Shown here in pieces: positions 44,704 through 53,681 of a stretch of DNA of 64,000 bases (within the stretch, counting starts at the first letter, position 1; the number at the start of each line of letters is the position of its first letter). Location: positions 1,736,001-1,800,000 of the forward strand of contig NZ_KQ758617.1 of NCBI RefSeq assembly GCF_001457035.1, in the 5' to 3' direction. The notes under the pieces are model-generated. The model had not been told where the DNA came from. It saw nothing but the letters and a program-made list of their open reading frames with translations, and made no database searches. The translations under genes and the position numbers were made by a program. The DNA is from Fictibacillus enclensis (GTDB lineage Bacteria > Bacillota > Bacilli > Bacillales > Fictibacillaceae).

Positions 44704-46005
44704 TTATTTAATAATATCGTGAATTAGTTTAGGTGCTTCCACGGATTGATTTGTAAATGTGTAAGCGTTCTTCAATGTTTTCTCTGCTTCACCAATATCC
44801 TCAAAATTAGCATGGAATACAGCAAGTGTTTCTCCTTTGGCAACTATATCCCCTACTTTTTTCTTCAAGGTAATACCAACTGCATAATCAATGTTGTCTT
44901 CTTTCGTCTTTCTTCCTGCGCCTAATAGCATCGCAGCAATTCCAACCGATTCAGCATCAATGGTTTGAACATTGCCTTCTTCATCTGACTTGATTTCCAT
45001 GTGATATTTAGCTTGAGGCAATGTTTCAGGATTTGTAATTTGATTACCGTTTCCACCTTGGGATTCAACAAATTCTCTCATCTTTTCTACAGCTTTGCCA
45101 CTTTCCAATATCTTCTGCAACTCACGTTTTGCTTCATCAAAGTCAGAATAAGCCCCGCCTAATACAGCCATATTACCTGCGAGTGTCAAGCAAACCTCTG
45201 TTAAATCCTTATCACCTTTACCACTTAAAACGGCAATTGCCTCTTGAACTTCATTTGCATTCCCAATTTCATGTCCTAAAGGCTGGTCCATATCTGTAAT
45301 AATGGCAACTGTTTGACGGCCTAGTTCGTTACCGATTCCAACCATCGCACTTGCCAAAGCTTTGGCATCTTCCAACGTCTTCATGAACGCACCGGAACCA
45401 AACTTAACATCCAATACAATAGCGTTGGATCCTGAAGCAATCTTCTTGGACATGATGGATGATGCAATCAACGGAATAGAGTCCACGGTGCCTGTAACGT
45501 CTCTTAACGCATAAAGTTTTTTATCCGCAGGAGTTAAGTTGCCACTTTGGCCAACAACCGCAATCTTGTGTCTATTAACATTCTCAATAAATTGCTGAGT
45601 CGTTAATTCTACCTGAAAGCCTTCGATGGATTCTAATTTGTCAACAGTACCTCCAGTATGACCTAAGCCCCGCCCGCTCATTTTCGCCACAGGAACGCCT
45701 ACTGAAGCAACAAGAGGAGCAATAATCAGGCTTGTCTTATCGCCCACTCCTCCAGTAGAGTGTTTATCGACTTTAATACCTTCAATTTTGGAGAGATCAA
45801 TCTCGTCTCCAGACTTAACCATAGCGTTAGTTAAGTGAGCCGTTTCTTCTTTTGTCATGCCTTTAAAGTACACGGCCATTAGGAAAGCGGATACCTGGTA
45901 ATCAGGAATGTCACCGTTTGTATAGCCTTTGATGAAGGTATCAATTTCTTCTTTTGTTAATTCTTTTCCGTGTCGTTTCTTTAAGATAATATCGACAGCC
46001 CTCAT
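44704..46005 (-). CDS. pdp: pyrimidine-nucleoside phosphorylase
   Basis: This 433-residue enzyme cleaves uridine, thymidine and deoxyuridine with phosphate to the base and (deoxy)ribose-1-phosphate. The signature [18 protein letters not shown] is near residues 109-126, and [14 protein letters not shown] near 81. In B. subtilis pdp is in the dra-nupC-pdp operon; here it follows two purine phosphorylases after an 80-base gap. By eye its base composition is more A+T rich than its neighbours, so it may have a different history. Confidence 0.95.
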   Translation of the reverse strand: MRAVDIILKKRHGKELTKEEIDTFIKGYTNGDIPDYQVSAFLMAVYFKGMTKEETAHLTNAMVKSGDEIDLSKIEGIKVDKHSTGGVGDKTSLIIAPLVASVGVPVAKMSGRGLGHTGGTVDKLESIEGFQVELTTQQFIENVNRHKIAVVGQSGNLTPADKKLYALRDVTGTVDSIPLIASSIMSKKIASGSNAIVLDVKFGSGAFMKTLEDAKALASAMVGIGNELGRQTVAIITDMDQPLGHEIGNANEVQEAIAVLSGKGDKDLTEVCLTLAGNMAVLGGAYSDFDEAKRELQKILESGKAVEKMREFVESQGGNGNQITNPETLPQAKYHMEIKSDEEGNVQTIDAESVGIAAMLLGAGRKTKEDNIDYAVGITLKKKVGDIVAKGETLAVFHANFEDIGEAEKTLKNAYTFTNQSVEAPKLIHDIIK

Positions 46006-46085
46006 TTATGTCCACCTCATTGAGCTTTCTATTTCTTTATTTTGTTCAAGTAACCAGAAGCGGTCTACTTCTGAAAATCTGTCCA

Positions 46086-46916
46086 TTACAGAGTTACATT
46101 TTTTACGATTTCTTTTACCAGGTTGATGAATTTTGGCTTTGTGCGGTTCGCCACTGCCACTACTTGTTCGTGAGTAAGCGGCTCAAGCTCGTCCGCGATC
46201 GCCATGTCTGTGATACAGGAAATTCCGATCACTTTCAGGCTCATATGGCTTGCCACGATAACTTCCGGCACAGTTGACATCCCGATTGCATCTCCGCCTA
46301 CTGTACGAAGCATGCGAAGCTCTGCTTTCGTCATATAGGTTGGCCCGGTAATACCTGCGTATACACCCTCTTGAACATTAATTCCCAGAGAAGCTGCTGT
46401 TTCTTTTGTAAATTGAACAAGTTCTGGTGTATAAGCTGTGCTCATATCAGGAAAACGCGGCCCGAGTTCTGCATCGTTCGGTCCGATCAGCGGATTGGCA
46501 CCCGTCATATTCAGGTGATCGTTAATAATCATAAGGTCTCCCGCTGAAAATCCCGGGTTCATTCCACCGCATGCGTTAGTCACAACCAGCAGCTTAACTC
46601 CCAGACCTTTCATGACACGCACGGGAAACGTTACATCCTGCATGCTGTAACCTTCGTAATAATGAAAACGGCCCTGCATGGCTAAAACGGTCTTTCCGTT
46701 CAATGTGCCAATGACCAGTTTACCTGCATGTCCTTCTACCGTTGAGACGGGGAAATGTGGGATCTCACTGTAATCGATTTGAACGGCATTTTCAATTTCA
46801 TCAGCCAGTTCACCAAGGCCTGAGCCAAGGATTAAACCAATTTCAGGTTGAATTCCTTCTATTTTGGATTGAATCAGCGTTGCTGCTTCATTCATATTTG
46901 ATAAAAGTGTAGCCAT
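46086..46916 (-). CDS. trimeric purine nucleoside phosphorylase paralogue with altered base pocket
   Basis: This 276-residue PNP-I-family protein has the phosphate-binding LGSGLG, the GRFHYYEGY block and SCITDMA. It is clearly homologous to the gene 15 bases upstream, but at two base-recognition positions it differs: GPTYMTKAE has Met195 where the classic Glu is expected, and Asp237 replaces the classic Asn. Those residues (Glu201 and Asn243 in human PNP) read 6-oxopurines; the Asn-to-Asp change in human PNP is known to permit adenosine. A shift toward 6-aminopurine or methylthioadenosine-like substrates is inferred. GGGAGGAAG precedes the ATG. Confidence 0.85.
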   Translation of the reverse strand: MATLLSNMNEAATLIQSKIEGIQPEIGLILGSGLGELADEIENAVQIDYSEIPHFPVSTVEGHAGKLVIGTLNGKTVLAMQGRFHYYEGYSMQDVTFPVRVMKGLGVKLLVVTNACGGMNPGFSAGDLMIINDHLNMTGANPLIGPNDAELGPRFPDMSTAYTPELVQFTKETAASLGINVQEGVYAGITGPTYMTKAELRMLRTVGGDAIGMSTVPEVIVASHMSLKVIGISCITDMAIADELEPLTHEQVVAVANRTKPKFINLVKEIVKNVTL

Positions 46917-46930
46917 CTTTTCTTCCTCCC

Positions 46931-47749
46931 TTAAATGGTTTTAACAATGCCTTTGACCAGGCCAAGAAAATTCGATTTTACCCGTTCAGTGGTTTCCATC
47001 ACTTCATCATGGGTTAGCGGCTGATCCAGAATCCCTGCAGCCATATTTGAGATGCACGACAATCCCAGCACCTTCATACCGGAATGACGCGCCACAATGA
47101 CTTCGGGAACAGTGGACATGCCAACTGCATCTCCGCCAAGAATACGGAGCATGCGGATCTCAGCCGGCGTTTCATAACTTGGGCCAGAGTTCGCCACATA
47201 GACTCCTTCTTTGAGGGAAATACCGATCGAGGATGCAGCCTGGCGGGCTGTCTCCTGCAGCTCTGGCGTGTATGCATCCGACATATCCGGGAAACGTACG
47301 CCGAACGAGCTGTCGTTTGGCCCGATGAGCGGATTGTCACCCAAGTTGTTGATATGGTCGGTAAGCAACATAAGGTCCCCTGCCTGAAACGACGTGTTAA
47401 TTCCGCCTGCAGCATTCGTTACGATAACACTGCTTACGCCTAGTTCCTTCATCACGCGCACCGGAAAAGTAACCTTCTCCAAAGAATATCCTTCATAATA
47501 ATGAAAGCGTCCCTGCATCGCGATCACTTGCTTGCCCTCAAGTTCCCCGATGACAAGCTGTCCGGCATGACCCTCAACCGTTGAGACCGGAAATTCAGGA
47601 ATATCACTGTACGGAAGAACCACAGCGTTTTGAATTTCATCGGCAAGAATTCCAAGACCAGAGCCCAAAATCAAACCGATTTCAGGTTGGGAAGAAAGTT
47701 TGTTTTGTATAAAATTTGCAGCCGTTTGAATCGGTTTCAATTCTCCCAT
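46931..47749 (-). CDS. punA: purine nucleoside phosphorylase (guanosine/inosine type)
   Basis: This 272-residue trimeric PNP cleaves (deoxy)guanosine and inosine with phosphate. It keeps the canonical motifs LGSGLG, GRFHYYEGY, TNAAGG, GPSYETPAE (Glu193) and SCISNMAAG (Asn235). It follows deoB by 11 bases, the same order as drm-pupG in B. subtilis, and is followed at once by a diverged second copy. Confidence 0.93.
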   Translation of the reverse strand: MGELKPIQTAANFIQNKLSSQPEIGLILGSGLGILADEIQNAVVLPYSDIPEFPVSTVEGHAGQLVIGELEGKQVIAMQGRFHYYEGYSLEKVTFPVRVMKELGVSSVIVTNAAGGINTSFQAGDLMLLTDHINNLGDNPLIGPNDSSFGVRFPDMSDAYTPELQETARQAASSIGISLKEGVYVANSGPSYETPAEIRMLRILGGDAVGMSTVPEVIVARHSGMKVLGLSCISNMAAGILDQPLTHDEVMETTERVKSNFLGLVKGIVKTI

Positions 47750-47760
47750 TTCATTTCCCC

Positions 47761-48945
47761 CTAGTTTAATTGATCTAAAAAGCTTTCGCCGTGCTCCGGC
47801 AGCTTCACATGATAATTATCGGCTACTGTAGCTCCGATGTCAGCAAAAGTTTTGCTCACTTTCAGCGGTTTTCCTGATTCGATGCCCTTGTAATAAACAA
47901 GAAGAGGCACGTATTCGCGTGTATGGTCAGTACCATGGTGAACCGGATCGTTTCCATGGTCAGCAGTGATGATTAAAACGTCATCGTCATTTAGCTTTTC
48001 AAACACTTCCGGTAGCCGGGCATCAAACTCCTGAAGGGCTTCTCCATAACCTTTTGGATCGCGTCGGTGTCCAAATAACGCATCGAAATCAACCAGATTT
48101 AAGAAGTTAAGCCCTGTAAACGACTGGTCCATGGACTTTACAAGCTGATCCATGCCATCCATATTGGATTTCGTACGGATCGCCTGAGTCACTCCCTCAC
48201 CATCATAGATATCAGAAATTTTCCCCAGCGCAATCACATCATAGCCACCGTCCTTCAGCTCGTTCATCACAGTTCTACCAAACGGTTTAAGCGCATAATC
48301 ATGGCGGTTTGAAGTCCGCTGGAAATCTCCAGGTTTACCGACGAATGGGCGGGCAATTATCCGGCCGATCATGTATTTGTCGTTCATCGTCATTTTTCTG
48401 GCCATTTCACAGATGTTGTACAACTCTTCAAGCGGAACAACGTCTTCATGGGCAGCAATCTGAAGAACAGAGTCAGCGGATGTATAAACAATAAGCGCAC
48501 CGGTGTTCACATGTTCCTCGCCAAGCTCTTTCATAATTTCCGTTCCTGATGCCGGCTTGTTTCCGATGATTTTGCGGCCAGATTTCTCCTCAAGCTGCTG
48601 AATCAGGTCGTCCGGAAATCCTTCCGGGAACGTCTGAAAGGGCTGGTCAATAAAGAGACCCATGATTTCCCAGTGGCCGGTCATCGTGTCTTTTCCGTTC
48701 GACGCTTCCTGAAGCTTTGCATAATGGGCTTTCGGCGCTTTTGCCGCTTGAACTCCCTGGATTTCACGAATGTTGCCAAGACCCAGTGCTTCCATGTTCG
48801 GCATTTGAAGTCCATTCATTTCCCGTGCGATATGGCCAAGCGTATCTGAACCTTTATCGTCAAATTTTTCGGCATCAGGTGCTTCCCCGATCCCGACGGA
48901 ATCCATCACAATTAAAAATGTGCGTTTGAACCGTTTATATTCCAT
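47761..48945 (-). CDS. deoB: phosphopentomutase
   Basis: This 394-residue metalloenzyme of the alkaline phosphatase superfamily interconverts (deoxy)ribose-1-phosphate and -5-phosphate. Metal motifs [14 protein letters not shown] (near residue 15), [13 protein letters not shown] (near 152) and [18 protein letters not shown] (near 328) are present. The ATG at 48945 with GGAGG 9 bases upstream gives the family length; a 7-codon extension is rejected. It heads the nucleoside cluster. Confidence 0.96.
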   Translation of the reverse strand: MEYKRFKRTFLIVMDSVGIGEAPDAEKFDDKGSDTLGHIAREMNGLQMPNMEALGLGNIREIQGVQAAKAPKAHYAKLQEASNGKDTMTGHWEIMGLFIDQPFQTFPEGFPDDLIQQLEEKSGRKIIGNKPASGTEIMKELGEEHVNTGALIVYTSADSVLQIAAHEDVVPLEELYNICEMARKMTMNDKYMIGRIIARPFVGKPGDFQRTSNRHDYALKPFGRTVMNELKDGGYDVIALGKISDIYDGEGVTQAIRTKSNMDGMDQLVKSMDQSFTGLNFLNLVDFDALFGHRRDPKGYGEALQEFDARLPEVFEKLNDDDVLIITADHGNDPVHHGTDHTREYVPLLVYYKGIESGKPLKVSKTFADIGATVADNYHVKLPEHGESFLDQLN

Positions 48946-49051
48946 TCCTAATGACCTCCAGTACAAAATAATTCATCTTTAGATACTATATCCTACCATC
49001 ACTGACAGCAAACTAAGATTGAATGATGTCAGAAGTCAGACCTCTCAATTT

Positions 49052-49070
49052 AAAAAAGGCTTACGCCCTT
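49052..49070 (-). terminator. short terminator with the xerD stop codon in a GUAA loop
   Basis: On the minus strand AAGGGC and GCCTTT (one G-U pair) flank GTAA and are followed by TTTT. The loop contains the TAA stop of xerD. The stem is only 6 bp, so strength is uncertain. Confidence 0.5.
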
Positions 49071-49951
49071 GGATGATAGGCAGCATAAATATCTTTCAAT
49101 CTCGTTTTTGACACATGGGTATAAATCTGTGTGGTTGAAATATCCGCATGGCCCAACATTTCCTGAACCGCCCTTAAATCTGCTCCATTCTCCAACAAGT
49201 GAGTGGCGAATGAATGCCTCAAAGTATGAGGTGTCAGTTCTTTTTCAATATTTGCTTTTTGCGCAAGGTGTTTCAGGATTTTCCAGAATCCCTGCCGTGA
49301 CAAACGGTTGCCATGATGGTTCAAGAACAGAGCATTGCCGCTTTTCCCTTTTTGGAGAGCCGGTCTGCCGGACTCCAAATACACCTGAATGGCACTTGCC
49401 GCCATCTTGCCGAGAGGAATGATCCGTTCTTTGTTTCCCTTTCCGAGGCAGCGCAAAAATCCCATGGACAGATGAACATCGGACTGATCCAGGCTCACCA
49501 GTTCTGTCACCCTGATTCCAGTAGCATACAGAAGTTCAAGCATAGCCTTGTCCCTCATACCAAAAGGATGGTATGAATCCGGAACATCTAAAAGCGCTTC
49601 CACTTCCTTCATCGAGAGGACCTTGGGCAGCTTGCGTTCGGTTTTTGGTGTTTCGATATGTACTGACGGATCGGCGTCGCTGATCTTTTCCCGAAGCAGG
49701 TACTGATGGAACGACCGGATCGATGCAATGTTTCTGGCTATGGTGGTCGCCGCTTTCCCATTTTCCTTCAAATGGAGCAGATAGCCTACAATGTTGGCAC
49801 GCTGAATCTTGCCGATCGCATCGATACGTTCGACCTTTTCCATATACAGCGCATACTGTTCAAGATCGCGGCGGTAAGAATCAACGGTATTTTTCGAGAG
49901 ACCACGTTCGACGATCAAGTAATGTATAAAATCCTGGACATGATCTTTCAT
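49061..49951 (-). CDS. xerD: site-specific tyrosine recombinase XerD
   Basis: This 296-residue recombinase resolves chromosome dimers at dif with its partner XerC/CodV. The N-terminal SAM-like domain covers about 1-85; the catalytic residues are Arg in [11 protein letters not shown] (near 150), the H-x-x-R block [17 protein letters not shown] and the Tyr in TTQIYTHV near 281. AAGGAG precedes the ATG. Order fur-yqzK-xerD-deoB is conserved in Bacillus (ripX). Confidence 0.95.
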   Translation of the reverse strand: MKDHVQDFIHYLIVERGLSKNTVDSYRRDLEQYALYMEKVERIDAIGKIQRANIVGYLLHLKENGKAATTIARNIASIRSFHQYLLREKISDADPSVHIETPKTERKLPKVLSMKEVEALLDVPDSYHPFGMRDKAMLELLYATGIRVTELVSLDQSDVHLSMGFLRCLGKGNKERIIPLGKMAASAIQVYLESGRPALQKGKSGNALFLNHHGNRLSRQGFWKILKHLAQKANIEKELTPHTLRHSFATHLLENGADLRAVQEMLGHADISTTQIYTHVSKTRLKDIYAAYHPRA

Positions 49952-49962
49952 ATCTGCACTCC

Positions 49963-50202
49963 TTATTCACTGGATTCGTAAAAAAACAGCAGTCGGATGA
50001 GCCAATTGCTCTCGTCCACACTTTCAGCGGCAGAATCGTTTTGGAATACCTTCACTGCTTTTCCTTTTGGCACGTCGTATCTATGATAATTCTGATATTC
50101 CTGATTGATCCAAAGCAAGCCAAAATAGAATAATAATGTGCAGGCCGTAAATGAAAAAAATATTTTGAATGCACTCCAGCATAATTTTAGCCAAGATCCC
50201 AT
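49963..50202 (-). CDS. yqzK: small membrane protein YqzK (DUF4227)
   Basis: This 79-residue protein has one transmembrane segment (about residues 10-31) and a polar tail. Position between fur and xerD and sequence character (Trp/Phe-rich helix, then [17 protein letters not shown]) match YqzK, of unknown function. GGGGAGG precedes the ATG. Confidence 0.78.
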   Translation of the reverse strand: MGSWLKLCWSAFKIFFSFTACTLLFYFGLLWINQEYQNYHRYDVPKGKAVKVFQNDSAAESVDESNWLIRLLFFYESSE

Positions 50203-50324
50203 GTCTTTAAGCCTCCCCGTACACTTATTAGTACAGGTTATGCCAAAGAATTAAAGGATTATACACATTTTCTATTTTCACTGTAACTTTACGTTAACTT
50301 ATTCCTTTGAATTTGTAAATAAAT

Positions 50325-50370
50325 AAAAAAATGATGAGCATCATTCATTCGGATGTCTCATCATTTTTTT
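50325..50370 (-). terminator. terminator containing the fur stop codon
   Basis: Perfect 14-bp stem AAAAAAATGATGAG / CTCATCATTTTTTT with an 18-base loop. On the minus strand the 5' arm encodes Lys-Asn-Asp-Glu of the Fur C-terminus, and the TGA (50345-50347) lies in the loop. Confidence 0.9.
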
Positions 50371-50809
50371 CCTTTACGTGACAGCGGTGGCAGATCCCGT
50401 GAAAGGTCAGGCGATGGTCTTTAATTTTAAAATTCCATCCTTCTTCCACTACTTTTTCTACATCTTCCAGAAGATCCTCCTGAATTTCATCAACGGCTCC
50501 GCATTCGAGGCAGACGAGGTGATGATGAAAGTGAGCGGCTCCTTCTGTTCGGAGATCATAGCGGGAAACCCCATCTCCAAAATTTATTTTATCGACCACT
50601 TTCAATTCGGTTAATAATTCCAATGTACGGTATACGGTTGCGAGACCTATCTCCGGCGCTTTTTCCTTCACGAGCAAATATACGTCTTCTGCACTTAAAT
50701 GATCTTCCTCATTCTCCAGGAGGACTCTAACGGTTGCTTCTCGCTGGGGAGTAAGCTTGTAGCTCTGGGAATGCAGCTGTTTTTTGATACGGTCAATACG
50801 GCTTTCCAT
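50345..50809 (-). CDS. fur: ferric uptake regulator Fur
   Basis: This 154-residue metalloregulator represses iron uptake genes with Fe(II). The winged helix covers about 1-85, the metal-binding HFHHHLVCLECG block lies near 88-99 and a second structural Zn Cys pair CHRC near the C-terminus (the first pair is CLEC). The ATG at 50809 has GGGAGGATC upstream; a 20-codon extension is rejected. Symbol fur rather than perR or zur rests on synteny with yqzK-xerD. Confidence 0.93.
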   Translation of the reverse strand: MESRIDRIKKQLHSQSYKLTPQREATVRVLLENEEDHLSAEDVYLLVKEKAPEIGLATVYRTLELLTELKVVDKINFGDGVSRYDLRTEGAAHFHHHLVCLECGAVDEIQEDLLEDVEKVVEEGWNFKIKDHRLTFHGICHRCHVKEKNDETSE

Positions 50810-50839
50810 ACCTGATCCTCCCTTATGTTTCACATCCAT

Positions 50840-50869
50840 ATTATAAGTCATGAGAAGAAAAGGTGTCAA
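50840..50869 (-). promoter_or_regulatory. sigma-A promoter of fur
   Basis: On the minus strand consensus TTGACA and TATAAT are separated by 18 bp, 31 bases before the fur start codon. Confidence 0.8.
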
Positions 50870-50870
50870 T

Positions 50871-50885
50871 TTAAAATGATTATAA
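50871..50885. promoter_or_regulatory. PerR-type box upstream of fur
   Basis: TTAAAATGATTATAA matches the PerR box TTATAATnATTATAA at 13 of 14 fixed positions and abuts the -35 of the fur promoter. B. subtilis fur is under PerR control, so the same is likely here. A Fur-type reading of the site is a poorer match. Confidence 0.65.
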
Positions 50886-50927
50886 TATACAGTTTAAAAT
50901 AATTATTATCTGATAATTTATAGGGGT

Positions 50928-51566
50928 TTATTTTTTGGTCAAACTCATCACGCCTTCCATTAAATGGGGAGAGAGATACGCTTCAAACAAAGACGCAAGC
51001 CCCAGAAACAACCCCACAGCAAGAATAAGCGCCGAGTACTTGAAGAACTTTGGAAAAAAAGGATCGCTCGATTTTTTTAGAAACTGCTGCCTGATCATTT
51101 TGATTGAAAATAGAATGGAAGCGGCAGCGGCAATAATGATGCCGGGAACCAAAATAATGTTTTGTGGCAGCACCGATACAAAAGCAAGCAGAAACCCATG
51201 CCATCCCATTTGGTTCACCAGGAATCCGACCGTAAACCCAATCACCACACCTTTAATAAACAGCATGATCAAAATGACCGGCAGACCGATGACGGACAGG
51301 CCTAGAATCCACATGAGCATAATGTATTTAATATAGTGGCTGTAGCTTTGCGAAAACATATCCTGTGAATTGGCAAAACTTCCATTGGAGACTTCACCAA
51401 AGAACCGCGACAGGTAATTCAGCAGATCTTGTTTTTGCCCAAGGGTCAGACTGTTTACAATTACAGCGCCAAAAATGACTCCCATCAGCAGCAGGACGGA
51501 AACAAATACATAAAGCGAATAGTGTTCCTGCAAATGGAACCAAACAAATCTTTTAATTGAAGCCAT
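50928..51566 (-). CDS. spoIIM: stage II sporulation protein M
   Basis: This 212-residue membrane protein has five helices and belongs to the SpoIIDMP engulfment machinery that remodels septal peptidoglycan. Features include the N-terminal [19 protein letters not shown] and the long [20 protein letters not shown]-type helix. GGGAGGAAAAAG precedes the ATG. Normally mother-cell (sigma E) expressed. Confidence 0.93.
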   Translation of the reverse strand: MASIKRFVWFHLQEHYSLYVFVSVLLLMGVIFGAVIVNSLTLGQKQDLLNYLSRFFGEVSNGSFANSQDMFSQSYSHYIKYIMLMWILGLSVIGLPVILIMLFIKGVVIGFTVGFLVNQMGWHGFLLAFVSVLPQNIILVPGIIIAAAASILFSIKMIRQQFLKKSSDPFFPKFFKYSALILAVGLFLGLASLFEAYLSPHLMEGVMSLTKK

Positions 51567-51595
51567 CTCTTTTTCCTCCCTTACTCTCTTAATTC

Positions 51596-51623
51596 ATTCT
51601 ATGAATCAAAAAGGGAGGTATGT
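51596..51623 (-). promoter_or_regulatory. sigma-E-like promoter of spoIIM
   Basis: On the minus strand CATAGAAT matches the sigma-E -10 (CATAnAAT type) at 7 of 8 positions; ACATACC 13 bp upstream is a weak -35. spoIIM is sigma-E dependent in B. subtilis. Confidence 0.4.
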
Positions 51624-51636
51624 CTATTTTTATATA

Positions 51637-52824
51637 CTAGATTTGCTGTTGGGCAACCTTTCCGTATGTTCCTCCCCCTCCGGCCTTTAGAGACAGTTTC
51701 CCCTCTCTTGCCAGAAGGATATGGCGGACGACAGCTTGCGGAGCTACGGTTCTTAAATCCTTTTCTTCAATATCATGAAGCACCGCCATGTCCGTCCCAA
51801 AATGATCCCTAAGTTTCTGCAGCGTTTTCGGGCCCAGAGCCGGAATAAATTCCAGCGGCACTTGATGGATATAAGGCGGTCTTTCTCCCCTGTCAGTCGG
51901 AGTCACCGGTTTGGCTGACAGTTCGTTGATTCTGTTTCGTACACCACGGATGACTGCGGTGCTCTTGCACTCGGCACATTTCATTCCTTTTTCTTCATAA
52001 ATAAATGCAGAGCATTTGGCACAGGTGGTTTCGTAATATTTTCCAAGCCTCGGATCGAGCCCGTAATTGGCTGTTATCCTTCGTCCTTCTTTATTTATCA
52101 GCGCCAGTTTAAACTCTGCAAATGTCGGTTTTTCCATTTGTATCGTCTGGTATTCCCGCCCGATTTTCTCCAGTGAATGGGCATCCGAATTCGAGAGGAA
52201 CGGAAATTGCCGAAGCTCCTCGATCCCGTCCGCCATATTCGTATCCGAGCTTAAACCAAGCTCGATTGCATCGATGAGTTCAGGCAGGAATATTTCAGAA
52301 AGCGAGCTCTTTACACCTTTTCCGTACACACTTTTATGAGGCGTAAACACATGGGCAGGGATGAACAGGCCACCCAGCTCTTTGGTGACACGCTGCAGGT
52401 TGTGTGCCGATTCATAGATTCGCTGGGAGCTCAATGTCACGTTTTTCATTCTTCCGCGCAAATACAGGCTGAAATGCTTCATCTTTTCCACGGTAGGAAA
52501 AAATGAAAGAACATGTACGGGTCCCTTGCAGTTTTCATCGTAAATTTCGATTTCGGACCCGGGAAGAAGACAAACATTCTGATACCACAATCCGCCTTCC
52601 GGATGTTCTATCATTTCGCCCGCCGCCAGCATTTCTTCCATCTCATCAATGACTTCCGGCACATGGCAATCTATGATTCCCAGAAGATTGATGCCCTTAA
52701 CCGAGGACGCCATCTCGAGAATATTGGATAAAGTCAGCGTTCTTGCTCCAGTAATTTTCACCGGTTTCCCTGAACGGGATCTGCCGATATGTACGTGAAG
52801 ATCGGCATAATAGGTGTTAAGCAT
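51637..52824 (-). CDS. endonuclease Q family protein (YqxK)
   Basis: This 395-residue protein has an N-terminal PHP nuclease domain (YADLHVHIGRS at residues 6-16, GIIDCHVPE, IPAHVFTPHKS near 150, SNSDAHS near 205), a zinc ribbon (CAKC near 266 and CAEC near 281) and a C-terminal helix-hairpin-helix region (FIPALGPKTLQKLRDHFG). Endonuclease Q incises DNA 5' of deaminated bases and abasic sites; the domain order matches the enzyme described from archaea and some Bacillus. It overlaps nudF by 8 bases. Confidence 0.88.
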   Translation of the reverse strand: MLNTYYADLHVHIGRSRSGKPVKITGARTLTLSNILEMASSVKGINLLGIIDCHVPEVIDEMEEMLAAGEMIEHPEGGLWYQNVCLLPGSEIEIYDENCKGPVHVLSFFPTVEKMKHFSLYLRGRMKNVTLSSQRIYESAHNLQRVTKELGGLFIPAHVFTPHKSVYGKGVKSSLSEIFLPELIDAIELGLSSDTNMADGIEELRQFPFLSNSDAHSLEKIGREYQTIQMEKPTFAEFKLALINKEGRRITANYGLDPRLGKYYETTCAKCSAFIYEEKGMKCAECKSTAVIRGVRNRINELSAKPVTPTDRGERPPYIHQVPLEFIPALGPKTLQKLRDHFGTDMAVLHDIEEKDLRTVAPQAVVRHILLAREGKLSLKAGGGGTYGKVAQQQI

Positions 52825-53371
52825 GATTCTCCATCTTCCTTTTTAGTTGTTCATATTGCACCGCATAGGCTGTTTTTGCATCATGAATCTGCTGGTCGTT
52901 TACAAGCTCAAGCGCTTCTTCAAGCGTTACTTCCATCACATCCAGAAATTCATCTTCATCCGGCTGCTGTTCTCTGCATTCTTTCAGAGAGTCTGTATAA
53001 AACAAATGAATCAATTCATCAGCAAATCCCGGTGACGTGTAAAACGAGGTGAGGTATTCCAAGTTTTCACACTCATATCCGGTTTCTTCAAGCAGCTCAC
53101 GCTCTGCACACTTTTTCGGATCCTCATCTTTTTCAAGCTTTCCTGCGGGAATTTCCACAATAATTTTATCCAGCGCTTTGCGGAACTGCCGGACAAAGAG
53201 AAGTTTATTTTCCGGGGTGATGGCAATAATAGCTACTGCACCCGGATGTCTGATGATTTCGCGCTTGCTTTTATTTCCGTTTGGGAGCTCTACTTCCTGA
53301 ATTTCCAAATCTATAATTTTCCCTTCATAGACGGATTCAGTAGAAAGGGTCTTTTCATTTAAATGTTCCAT
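52817..53371 (-). CDS. nudF: ADP-ribose pyrophosphatase (Nudix)
   Basis: This 184-residue Nudix hydrolase splits ADP-ribose to AMP and ribose-5-phosphate. The Nudix box fits GKLEKDEDPKKCAERELLEE with Gly at the end (near residues 77-98). The ATG at 53371 has AGGAGTGAG upstream; a 24-codon extension is rejected. Next to endoQ and divergent from mciZ. Confidence 0.93.
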   Translation of the reverse strand: MEHLNEKTLSTESVYEGKIIDLEIQEVELPNGNKSKREIIRHPGAVAIIAITPENKLLFVRQFRKALDKIIVEIPAGKLEKDEDPKKCAERELLEETGYECENLEYLTSFYTSPGFADELIHLFYTDSLKECREQQPDEDEFLDVMEVTLEEALELVNDQQIHDAKTAYAVQYEQLKRKMENHA

Positions 53372-53461
53372 ACTGATCTCACTCCTGGTTCTAAATCTTG
53401 TTTGGCTACATAAGTCTACCATAAGGAAAAGCGTAACACACATTTAAAAGGAGCTGTTCAA

Positions 53462-53599
53462 GTGAAGATCTATATTAAGCCCAAAAGCGTGACCCTGGTG
53501 GGAAAAGCGTGGCAAATTCGGTACATGCTCAAGCGTTATATGAAAGAACATACCACAGTGCAAGAGTGGATCTCTTCCGCCCCGGGGCCAAAACAGTGA
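53462..53599 (+). CDS. mciZ: FtsZ inhibitor MciZ
   Basis: This 45-codon gene uses a GTG start with AAAAGGAG 8 bases upstream. The peptide begins MKIYIKPKSVTLVGKAWQIR and ends with a WIS-containing tail. Its core (PK-x-V-x-LVGKAW-x-IR) and the later WIS agree with the 40-residue MciZ of B. subtilis, which caps FtsZ filaments in the mother cell and blocks Z-ring formation during sporulation. Location next to nudF also agrees. The tail is a few residues longer (SAPGPKQ). Confidence 0.88.
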   Translation: MKIYIKPKSVTLVGKAWQIRYMLKRYMKEHTTVQEWISSAPGPKQ

Positions 53600-53681
53600 C
53601 CCTGCAGGCTGGAAGTTTTTTTTTTGCCCGTTTTCATGCTACCCTTTTTTTAAACCTATCAAATAAAGGAGCTGGTACGTA

